Positions 51,301-63,300 of a DNA stretch of 64,000 bases are shown piece by piece. Position 1 is the first letter of the stretch, and every line of letters begins with the position of its first letter. The translations under genes were made by a program, and so were the position numbers. Under the pieces are notes generated by a model. It did not search any database. It was not told the DNA's origin and saw nothing but the letters and a program-made list of their open reading frames with translations. Source of the stretch: Rhabdornis inornatus (Eukaryota; Chordata; Aves; Passeriformes; Rhabdornithidae); NCBI GenBank assembly GCA_013397075.1, contig VWZS01000193.1:4979-68978 (forward strand), read 5' to 3'.

Positions 51301-54300
51301 TGGTTCAGCTTATTAAATATTACTCTGAAACTACTTCTACATTTGTTTTTAGGCTTCTTGCATCTTGCAGCTAATAAAATACATTCAGAAGCTACAAATA
51401 AAAGAAGTTCCTGTAGCTGAGGAAGTAATAGCCCTATTTGCTGGTGAGCTGAACCCTGTGGCTCCTAAAGCACAGAAGAAAGTGCCTGTTCCAGAGGGGT
51501 AAAGTTCCTTCTCCCTCCCAAACCCTTATTTAAACTTCAAATAATAAACCAAAGTATATGATGAGACACTGAAATACTCAGGGGTACTGAGTCAAGTTGT
51601 TTGTTTGTTGCAATTCTTCCCAGCCTGGACCTCGATGCCTGGATCAATGAGCCTCCATCAGACAGTGAGTCTGAAGATGAAAAGCCCAAAACAATATTTC
51701 ATGAGGAGGAACAAAGGCATTCCAGACACAGACAGCCAGAAATAGATGAAGAGGAACTGGCTAGAGTGAGTGAATGTTAAAATGCTTTTCCCTACATAAT
51801 TCAGTAGTAATCTAAGTGGTGCTGGAGCAGTGGGGGCTGTTGTGGATTTTCCATGTAGCCAGGGAACCCTTCTGTTCTCCTTAGCTCAGGAAAGCTGATC
51901 ACTGATGTGAGCTGATGCTTATGGGCTTCAGCAGCTTCTGTGAATGACTGCAACATGATTGTGCTCAGCAATGATCTCACCTTTCCTGCCTCTGACCTCT
52001 GTGGTTTCACAGAGACAACTTGTTGGGTGGATCTTCACTTCTTCCTCTCCTTGCAGAAATGAAAACAGGAACATTCCAATTGCCATCAAAAAGTGATGTC
52101 TGGGAAGTTATTTTCTCTAGTCTATAATCAAAAAGCGAAGAAGGGTGTTCTAAGGAAAATGAGTTAGAGTATCATACAATAGCTTGGGTTGGAAGGGACC
52201 TTAAAGTTCATCTCATTCCACCCCCTGCCATGGGCAGGGACACCTTCCACTATCCCAGGTTGATCCAAGCCCTTTCCAACCTGGCCTTGAACTCTTCCAG
52301 GGGTGGGAATTAGCAATGGTACCTGCAGTTCTATCCTAGTGTGTCTGGTAATTCAGAACTGCTTTATCACACACAAGCTCTCTGCTCTAGTCTTTTCACA
52401 GTAGTTATGTATTGTTATAAAAACAGAGAGCTTTTGTTTTGCACTTTGGTGTCTTTTATATCTTTGCTTACAAACAAACATTGTAACTGCAAATCCTCTT
52501 TTGCTTTTAGCGTCGAGAAGCCCGGAAACAAGAACAGGCAAACAACCCATTTTATATTAAAAGCTCTCCTTCCCCTCAGAAGGTGAGTCTGAATTGCAGT
52601 ATCTCACTGGCCTCTGCTGTCACTATGTGAAGGCTCCCTGAATAGCAGAGCTGCAGTCTCCTCCAAGACCTTCTGATATTTCCCCTGCAGTCCTGACCAC
52701 TTTATAATGCATGGGCTGCAATGGCTGCCTACAACTGTTTTTATAAGTCCTATTTGTGTTGAGACTCTCCTGAGTGACCTGGTAGCCCCAGAGCAGCCTG
52801 TGAGAGTCTGTGCACTTTGTCCCAGCCCTGAGTGATGGAAACCTCCCCAGGCACCTCACTCAGAGCCTTGCAGAGGGTGACCCTGTAGCACACACTGTGT
52901 TTTGTGGATCAGAAAGTTGTTGTGGTCTCTGAATACTTTTTTCAGGGAAAGAACTTCCTTTATTCTCTCTATATCCAAAGGACTGCCCCATATTCCTCAA
53001 CTCCAATCTCCAAATTTATCTTCTGAAGTGGCAAGTTATTAGCAATAAAACACAAACCAAAAATTCTTCAAAGAGCTGCAATAATTCTTCAGGGCAGTAA
53101 GTGGGGTTAAAGACCTGTAGTTAAGAGTAGGGTCCTTTATAATAGTTATCAACTGGCTTTGAAACACTCTTCTGCCACACCAGGATTATTAACAAGCCGT
53201 TCCATTCCTATCCTTTAAAATGTTCACTTAAAGGATTGAACTGCTTGATGTTTTGTAATGTGCCTGTTTACAGAAATTTGTGCTGGCAGTGCTCAGAACG
53301 TAAGAAATCTTTCTTTTCCCAGCGATACCAAGACACTCCAGGGGTGGAACATATTCCTGTGGTCCAGATCGACCTTTCTGTCCCATTAAAAGTTCCAGGT
53401 AAGCACAGCTAATCTTTAAAATTTAATTTAAGAAGTTCCATATAGCAAAAGTCTTAATTATTTCTTTGGACTTCCACCTGAGGTTTTGGAGGGCAAGGAA
53501 CACACTTTCATTAGTCTTAAATACATCTCCTTAATTTATGTTTGAAAATAGTACTTTGCAGTCTGAGTTTCTTTTAAGATAATATTAGAAATAATTCAGT
53601 GTTAGGAATATTGTGCAGCCAGGTCTCTAACATGTAGAGGAACCACTGTTCTGTGTGGGTGCAGTCACCTTGAAAATATCTTAGAGGTCTGATGGAGGTG
53701 ATCAGGAGATGTGAAATAGAATCTAATGGTAGAGATACTGTTTGAGTATCTTGTTTCAGTTATCAAAAGTAGTTGTGTATCTAAGGAGTGGTTGGATACA
53801 GCACTGAAAAGCTGTTGATAAAGTGCCTTATATTGCAAGGGGTGAGTTCTAAGTGCAAATATTTAAGTTTTTTTCTAGAAGTTGTCGGTACAGCAGCAAT
53901 GTTACTTAAAATCTTAATGTTTGGATGCTCCTTGTAATGCAGTAGTGCAGCCAAGAATCAGGGAGTGGGATTGAGCTCTGTCCTGTTTCTGGAGAGATGA
54001 GTGGACAGCAAAGCTGGTGCTTGGGGGGCTGTGTGAGGTGATGCAGAAGCACAGGGAGGCGTGGATCCAGCTGGAAGCAGGAGCAGGGCACACCCCTGCC
54101 ATGGGGTTTCAGTGCTCAGTCCATGTGCTCTGTACCTGAAGGCAGCTTGGCTTTCCCCCAGGAATGCCCATGTCAGACCAGTATGTGAAACTGGAGGAAG
54201 AGCGAAGGCATAAACAGAAACTGGAGAAAGACAAGAAAAAGAAAAAACAGAAAAAGGAGAAGAGAGGGAAACACCGTCGCCACAACTCCCTGCACACAGA

Positions 54301-57300
54301 GAGTGAGGAGGACATTGCCCCAGCCCACCATGTGGACATCATCACAGAGGAGATGCCAGAGGTCAGTTCCTGTGGTTGGGGTCTGGGATTTATCTATGTG
54401 CAGCTCTTGAGACATTTCTGCCCCCACAACTGCAGCCAGTCTGTGATGTGGCACTTCCAGAGCTGTGCTGCCTTGCAGAGCTGTTTCAGAAGGGACTGAG
54501 ATGATCCCAGGCTGTTCTTTGCAGGGGAAGAAATTACTGTCCTTTTTTCATACAAAGACAAAAATTGCCACTGAATCTATCAAAAAAAATCAAAACCAAC
54601 AAAACAATGTTCATCCCTGCTCTAAAAGTAACACTGTCCAAATAGCATTTATTATGCTCTGCTGCTTCACTTTGACAGTAACTTGCTGTCTAGTCAGCAG
54701 CTTTGCAGCTGATGATAATTAAGAGCAGATGCTAATGATGTCATCTGTATTTGTTTCTAAAATTTCCTTTAATCAAAACTGAACAGCAGCAATTCAAATC
54801 CTGCTGTTTATGAAGAAGGGGTTTCTGTTCTAAATTAATCTTGAAGCTGGATGCTGCATTGAAGTGCATTGTTCCTATAACTTACTGTGCCTGACTGCAG
54901 CTGGCCTGGTGCAGGGTTCACAGGCTGAAAAAAATATCATTTGGGTGGTGTGAAGCTCGAGTTTGAAAATTGCCACTGGTTTGCTGCCTCAGTGGATGTC
55001 TCTCTCTCTCTCCTGCAGAATGCTTTGCCCAGTGATGAAGATGACAAAGATCCCAATGATCCCTATAAGGCACTCGACATAGATCTGGATAAGTAAGTGG
55101 TAGTTTTGTGTGTGAGTTCACTGCGAAGGGAATGCCTGAGGGCAGGGCTGGGGCTGAGCAGGCAAAGGCACTACAGAGGGGAAGAGGCTGAAGTCTCTCC
55201 CCCATGGCTTTGAGGAAACCTCAGGTGCTTATCCAGCTTTGGCTCCCACTGCAGCTTGGATGATAAAATCTCAGCTCCTGAGCATGAGAGGTTTGGGAGG
55301 GGCAGGGGAGTCACTAAACGTAGTGTGAGTGTGACTGAAGGAGTCTGGAAGCACAGTCAGGGTCACTGCATCAGGTGTGGGTTACTCTGAGGTTTGGGTG
55401 CCCCAGTGTCTGTCTGCTGTGCCCTGTGTTGGCACTGAGTGTGACCTGTGTCCATCTGTCCCCTCAGACTCTGTGTGTCCATGGCAAGCCTGTGTTGTGA
55501 TCACTGACCAGTGACACCCAGGCTGTCCCACCTCACTGCCCTGTGCCCTTCAGTGTGGTCCCAGTGCTGTGTTGTTGTGATGTGACTGGGCTGCAGGTCA
55601 CACCTGTGGCCAGGCTGGGGCTGTGCCAGTGCCAGGCTCCAGCCTCTGCAGCCACATGACCATGAGCACTGGGCTGTTCAGTATTGTACATGGAGATTGG
55701 TTTGAATTATTTTTTTGTTGTTTTTTTACAAAATCACCATGCTAAAAATAATTGCTGATTTATGGTCCAGGGATGCCTCCTGTAAAGTTTGGATGACTTT
55801 GCCAGGCCCATGTGGGTGTGTGTAGGATCTCTCTTCCTCTGATACTTGAGAGTCTGTGCCTTTCTCTGCAGTTCCAAATTTATAGGACTTCAGCCCTTCA
55901 GTACCTTGTGAAAAAGCGTTATAGCATTTTTCAAAAGTAAATAAAACAGTTTCTGAGAAACTTCCTTTTTTTGGAAGGCCAGTCAAAGTCTGCAGTGACA
56001 AATGTATGAAAAGAAATTAATTTCTGACTGTAGCCCCTGTATTTGCATGGTGATTCTCCCCAGTGCTGAGCACACCCAACAGAGCAGGTCCTGGTGCTGT
56101 GCTTCAGGAGGCATCCAGGACTGTTGGATTGTTCCATCCATTCCCTCCCCTGTGCCATGAGTGCTGTGCTCTCCTGTCATGATTTCTCATGTCTGTGTCC
56201 TCTCTCTTTCTTTCTGTGCTTGCACTGCTCTGTCTGTCACGCTCACACGCAGTCTGGTTTCAGGGAAGCCTTCCAGGTAAGAATATCTCCTGAGTGTTGA
56301 CCTTTGTCAGGTTGGTTGATTTTGGACAGTGCAAGTCCTTGAAGGGTGGTGGAACTGTTAAATCAGAGACCCTCACATTTGTGAGTTTGTTTTGTCACTG
56401 GCTTTCAGCACCAATGCTGTTCCTGAACAGGTGCATCTGAAATAGTAAAAGATGAGGCTTGTTTGCTGTTCAATCTTCCCTTAGTGTCTGACAGTGAAAA
56501 ATTAATTGGTTCTGGTTCTTAATGGAATATAAGCAAAAAAAAATGAGGCACTTGAGGCCATTAGAAATCTTTCTGAACTGATGTTTGCTGTGCAAATGTG
56601 AAAATTAACATTAAATAAAAGCCAAGAAATAGAGAAATATGCAGTTGGTGAAATTCTTGCTGATTTCTGGAAGTATTTGACAAGAATGAGAGAAATTTTT
56701 GTCTTGTTTTTTTTTTCCCAAGTAGTGGAATTAGGATATAATGTAAATATGAACTGCTATTGGTCCTTTTTGGAAACAGGTATCTGAAGTAACATTTAAC
56801 TTACAAAATGTGATAGTAGAGTAGACATTCACAGTGCAAACTTCCAAAAGAAAAATTACTTAGAATAATTCCCAATTGGACTGATCTATTCATCAAGAAC
56901 AACAAACCCCACAACCTTCAAGGGCTGCTGGAGCCATGCTGGCATTCCACTGCTCAAATTTCCACTCTGTCGGAAATGCTGTTCCACATCCTTGCTTTTC
57001 CTTGGAGAGGGGTTCCATGGAAGCACAGTGTATCACTCCATGGAGCTGTTCCTCTGTGGGTGTTACTCAGCCTGCAGGCCTCTGGCTGGCACCTCTAAGG
57101 GTTAAACAGCAACACCTTGGCTCTCAGTCACCTTCCAATGGTTTCCTCTGACTCCTAACAAAAGGGCAGTGTCTGCAGTTGCATAAATAAACTCCAGAAA
57201 TATGTATAGGTATAGAAATAGGTATAGAAATATGTGCTGATTTCAGGCTTGGGGGCCCAGCTCCCTAAAAACAAAGCACGCCTTGTCTTGGACAGGTCAT

Positions 57301-60300
57301 CTGGCTGAGGGAGGCTGTTTGCAGCAGGTAATGGGCTCTTTCTTTTCAAGACCCTTAGCAGACAGTGAGAAGCTGCCAGTGCAGAGACACAGGAATGTCG
57401 AGACCATGAAGTCACCAGACTCAGAAGTTCCTCTAGTAGAGAAGAAGAGCAAGAAACCCAAAAAGAAGGAAAAGAAACATAAAGAGAAGGAGAGAGATAA
57501 AGGAAAGAAGAAAGAGAAAAAGGTGGTAGAGGAGGAGGAAGAAGAAGAAAAAAAGGTAATTCTCCAAGATTTGCATTATTTTAGCTCCTGTTGTTTGTTT
57601 ATTGCCGAGTTTGGTTTGTTGCTTAGGAACAGTTGCATCTGACAGTTCAGACAGCTGAATGCATTGAACCTCTATTTCCTTAAATTTTTACAACTGTAGC
57701 AGCAGGTATTTAAAGACTTCTGTTAATAAAAATAACATTTACTTAGCCTCCTAAGTTAGCAGAATTCAGCTTACTGCAGCCTACACAGCAGATCTGCCAG
57801 AGCTCATGTGGAAACTGAGTTTGCTGATATTTTGTCAGTTCTCCAAGTGGGGAACTCCTTAGCAAAATATCTGGAACTCATGTTATAAGTATCCCTTGTT
57901 CTGCATCCTGTATCCCATGTATTCCAGAACCTTTCGGTTCAAACCCTGCCATTAGCTGCCAGTTGCTCTCAGGATTTGAAATATTCTCCTGTTACCCCCC
58001 TGCAGAGCTGGACTTTCCCTCTGCACTGCCGCCCTTGGAATGCTGGGGGTACCCTGGTGTGGGGGTGCTGGGCAGGTGCTGTCAGCTGGGGCCACCTTTG
58101 GAAGTGCTGAAAGACAAGTGAAGCTTCTTGGTGTGTTTGCTCCTGAGTGTATCAGATCTGTGCATGAGGAGCATTCTGGAGTGCTGCATTTCCATGGGAG
58201 CTTCAGGTTTTGATTTAATTGTTGTAAAGTCGCAGAAACAGACTGGTTTGGGTTCAAAGGAACATTAAGCTCATCCAGTGCCCCCCCTGCCATGGCAGGG
58301 ACACCTTCCACTGTCCCCGGCTGCTCCAAGCCCCAGTGTCCAACCTGGCCTTGGACACTGCCAGGGATCCAGGGACAGCCACAGCTGCTCTGGGCACCCT
58401 GTGCCAGGGGCTGCCCACCCTCCCAGGGAACAATTCCTTCCCAGTATCCCATCCAGCCCTGCCCTCTGGCAGTGGAAGCCATTCCCTGTGTCCTGTCCCT
58501 CCATCCCTTGTCCCCAGTCCCTCTCCAGCTCTCCTGGAGCCCCTTCAGGCTCTGGAAGGGGATCTGAGCTCTCCCTGGATCCTTCTCTTCTCCAGGTGAA
58601 CACCCCCAGCTCTCCCAGCCCTTCATGGGACAGATGTTCCAGCCCTGTGATCTTTTTGCTTTGGTTTTCTTTTGTTGCTGTTATTGTATTTTATTATTGT
58701 TATTGCATTTTTAATTTGGTTTTTAGGAAAGATATACAAATAATGATAATGGGTTTTTCTTCCTGAAATTCAGGGGGAAGACTTGGATTTCTGGCTCTCT
58801 ACTGCTCCACCAGCTGCTCCCACACCCCAGCCACAGGTAGGAATCTTCCCCCATCAGAGGAAACTTCTCTGGTTATTTTTTGCCTGTGAGCTGTGCAGGA
58901 GTGCTGTGTCATGCTGCAGCACAGAGGGAAACTTCAGCTTCATCTCCTCAACTTCCTGCTGGGGAGCAGAGATATTGTGTCAGCCCAGTTCAGAGAAACT
59001 GTAATGGGAGACTTCAGGCTCGTTCTGTGCAGATCAAGAATAGAAATAGAAATACAGATGCAGTTCCAGACTTGGTTGATTTTGTTATTGATGGGTGTAA
59101 TGTTATACAGTTGTATGGTTTTATTTCCCAGTATGAGGTAGACTCTAGCAACATTAATAGACATGAGAGACAGAGTGTGAAAGAAAAATTCTCATGAATT
59201 TTGATGGGAAATTCTAGAGGAAGAGGCAAGGAATATAAGGGGATGGATTCCTTGGAGGAAATCTTTTGAGTCGTGTCCTCAAGTGATCATATTTGCTGGG
59301 TTTCAGAGGCATAAAATGAAAGCCTTGATACCATGTTAGCCTAATGTCATTTCTGAAATAACAGTTGTGAGGAGTTGTCACTGTTGAGTTTCTTTTGGTG
59401 TGGGATTGGGTTGTTCCAGCTGCTTTCCATTAGTATCAGAATCCTTCTGCTCATCTCCTCAGAGCGAGCCTGGAGTGGGCACTGCTGTGGTGGCTGAATC
59501 CCAAGAGGTAAAAAAAGAAAGGGAAGAGCAAGATGAAGAGGAGGAGGATGAAGGAAAGGTAAGTGGTTCAAGTTAAGAGGAAATTGCCTCAAGCTACACC
59601 AGGGGAGGCTTAGATGAGATATTAGCAAAGATAAATATGGGTTTTTTTGATGGAAGGAATTGTCAGGCATTGGAACAGGCTACCCAGGGCAGTGGTGGAG
59701 TCAGTGTCCCTGGAAGTGTTCAGAATACCTGTGGCACTTGTGGACATGGTTTAGTGGTGGATGCAGTGGTGCTGGGCTGATGGTTGGACCTGATGGTCTT
59801 AAAGATCTTTTCCAGCATTCATAATTCTCTGGTTCCACCCTTCAGCCATATTCTCCTGCTGTCTCAAATTCCTTAAAAAGCAGCACACAGGATTTACCAA
59901 CAGCATCTGTTCAGTGCAGTGACCACCTGCAAATGTTGCATTCTCGAGGAGCTGTGAACACCTTGTGGTCAGAGGTTTGGTTGTTCCCTGAGGCAAGGGA
60001 CAGGTCCCAGTTAAAGCTGAGCTTCCAAACAGCTGGAGAGATTTGGCCTTGTGCTGTTCCCAGGCTGCTTTGAGATAAGGTTTGGGCAGCTGGGTGAGCA
60101 GCAGGGTTACTGGGACTCCCCATGGAATTACTTTTGGGATTTAAGGAATGGTAGCTCTTTTCTGGGTTCTGCAGTAAAGGGAAACTTTGCTCAGTCCACA
60201 AAGTGCAGAGAATGAGAGTCTGGAGTTGGAAGTGTGGTAGAGGGGTCATGGCTAGAAATCAAGGGTTTCTTTAAGGGTTTGTTGTAGTTTCTTGTTCTTT

Positions 60301-63300
60301 TTGATAGAAGTCCTCCAAGCATAAGAAGAAAAAGCACAAGAAAGAGAAAGAAGAGAAAACCAAGGATAAAAAGAAATCCAAAAAGAAGAGTCATCACAGT
60401 GAGGAGGAGCCCCCAGAGTCAGTGCAGAATGGGACACTAGAGGATGAGCCACTACCAGTGAGTAGCTGTGCCCAGGCCTGGGGACAAGGAGAACTCAGCT
60501 GGTTGGGAGGGAGGACAGTGCCAGTGACAGCCCTTCTCAGAGTCATTAGCTCTGGTGTGACTGTGACTTCTCTCTTGTTTTTCAGCCCATGTCCAGTTAC
60601 CGCCTTCTTGCTGAAAATCCGTACATTAAAATGGTGAGTTTGGGTCTTTCATTCCAAATGTGTCTCTGAGTTCCTGAGAGAGGGGTGCCCTGGGCATGGT
60701 GGAGTGACTTTTTGTAGCCATCACATAACTAAAGAACTGCTTCAATCTCAGAAGGCAGAACTATAACCAGGCTCCATTTCCTTTCCTTTGGGTGTCCCAC
60801 TTTAATTTCTAAGTTGATATTTTCCCAATCCTTAGTTGATCACCAGTGTGTTTCCATAATACTCTAGATATACCAGATTACCTCCTTTTTGAGCCAGGTT
60901 TTGTCCCCATGCTGTATTCTGTTCTTGAAGTTTGACTCTTTCCTATGACATTTTTCTCTTCATTTGCAGACCTATGATATTCAAGGAAACCTTCAGCATG
61001 ACAGCCAAGTTACTGTGTCTGTTATCTTTGAGAACAAAAGCACTAGCTTCCTTAAGAGCATGGAACTGAATGTCCTGGACTCTCTCAACACTAAAATGCT
61101 TCGACCAGAAGGATCATCAGTACACGATGGGATACCTGTGCCCTTCCAGCTCCCCCCTGGTATGCACAGTTTTGCACTGGGCTCTTGGAATGTGCCTGGC
61201 CCTGCACTGCCCTCCTGTGGGAAGAGCTGCTTGAACTTCCTGCTGTTTTCCAGAAACACATCTCTGCCTGGGTGTTGCTGGGCTTTCCCACAGTTCCCTG
61301 GAGAGGATAAGCGTTCTCCCAGTATGGCTGTAATGCAGGTGGTTCTGCACAGCAAGAGCAAAGCCTTAATCTAGGGCTGGGAGTCTAAATGTCTGAGTTC
61401 CTTTCCCAGGTGCCTGCAGGCTGGCACATCTTTGACTACAGGAATTCAAAATTCATTATGTGTTTGCTATGACACTTAAAATGAAATAAGGTAATAGGTT
61501 TGTGAAGTGTTAGAATCCAGTCTGGATTTACTCTGGAGTTCTTGTCCAACTATTTGAATGGCAGAGGCCTTTTGCAGTGAAGGTTTGTGATAAGGATATG
61601 CAAGGAGGGGAGCTGAGTCCTCCAGAAGTATTAAGCACAGAAATTAAGGATAACTGTTTTGTACAGAGCACAGTAATACAATCAAATCAGTGAACTTCCC
61701 TGAATTTCCCTTTTTTCACTGAGGAGTTAATTTGAATCCTGAAACAGCTCACAGAGGACTGGAGTGGCCTCGGGGTGCTCTTCAATCCCCCATGAAAAGC
61801 AGTGGGGTATTTATTTGATTTGGTTTTTAATGTGTATAAGGCAGTTCTTGACACAGGCTTGTATATTAAAAGGAAAACATAGAAACATTAGAATTCAAAT
61901 TAGCTCGGAAAGCTACTCTGAAATTTTTATAATATAATTCCAGTTATGCAGATAGTTTAAATATGTGACACTTTGCCCAGGCACTTGCTCAATAACCTCC
62001 ACCAAATGCCAGCTTCCATTGCTGCTTCTGAGAGACCCAAGTGCTGTAACAGTGTTGACTCACCACAGCAGCTGTGTGTAGAACTCTCTTCCACCCAAAG
62101 AATTTCCAACTTGGTTCAAAAATAGTCTGCACATAAGTCAGTTTATGCTAACCATTACTTAGATCTAGAAACCATGTTCTGACCTGACTTTTCCCTCTCC
62201 TCTCTTCACACTAGGAATCTCTAATGAAGCCCAGTTTGTGTTTACACTTCAGAGTATTGTTATGGCTCAGAAGTTAAAAGGAACACTGTCCTTTATAGTC
62301 AAAGTAAGTGCAGCTCTCAACTGCCTCTGCTTCCTTGGGAACTGCGTCAGGGAGCCAGACTGGGGTGGGAAGCTCTTCTCTCGAGCTTTTTTAGGCATCA
62401 TTTCATCTCTGCTGCACCAGCCCATTCTGTGAGGAACATTTTCACATGACATCTTGTGCAAAGAGTGCCCCTAATCCTGCGTCAGCACATCCTAGATTGT
62501 CATTCCTGCAGCGTGTGAGCAGGGCAGCCTGGAACATGTGCCACACTGTCAGCTAGAAAATCACACTGATCTGCTAGGGAGGGGAGAGAGGGAACCAGGC
62601 TCTGCTCCTTCTGATCCCACTTGGACACTGCAGCCTGGTACAAGGCTGGAAAACAAGAATTAGATGCATTATTAACAATGGACACCCAGACCCAACAGAA
62701 AGCATCGTTTAATAGGTATTGAGCTGGATAAGACTGTGTGGGTCTCTGATGTTATTTCAGTACAGTTATTAATGAAAGAGCTGCATGAGCAGCTCAAAGG
62801 AAATGAACGGAGACAGTTGTGGCTACTTCTGAGTCAGCTCTTATCTCTATTTCAAGGGTTTCTTAAAAATAGCATGCTAGTCCTATTTTAGTACCTAAGA
62901 ATCTGGGAACTATTATTATTTTACTCAGGAAATAATTAACTGTAAAACCACATCTCCAAGTGTTAAACTCAGTCTGCTCAGTTTATTTCAGCAGAGTGCA
63001 GGCAGAACCACAGCCTGGTGCATCCCTTCCCTGTTGTAGGTGCATGTATCAACCCAGCTGCCCAAATTTCTGAGTGGGATGATGCTGTGGTGGGATGGTT
63101 GTCAGACTGATCCTTCAGGCCCAGCCAGGCTATTTCAGAGGGAACTCAACCCTCAGCTCCTTGCTGGTGCCTGTGTGGTGGGTGGGGGTGGCTTCTCCTC
63201 TTGCTGCCTCAGGGCTCCCACTCATCTGCTCTCCTTTGCCCTGTTGCAGAATGATGAAGGTTCAACCCATGAAAAACTAGATTTCAAATTGCACTTCAGT

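Noticed and set aside
51559..51590. ATGATGA and CTGA words resembling C/D snoRNA boxes in AP3D1 intron 16
   Set aside because: Only about 35 bases separate them, too short for a C/D snoRNA, with no terminal stem.
56264..56276. Shorter 13-nt exon using the GTTTCAG acceptor in intron 21
   Set aside because: It would shift the AP3D1 frame; the 24-nt version keeps it and has the better pyrimidine tract.
58278..58766. 162-codon plus-strand open frame in intron 22
   Set aside because: It lies on the antisense strand of a CR1 tail and ends in AT-rich intron; it is a by-product of the repeat.
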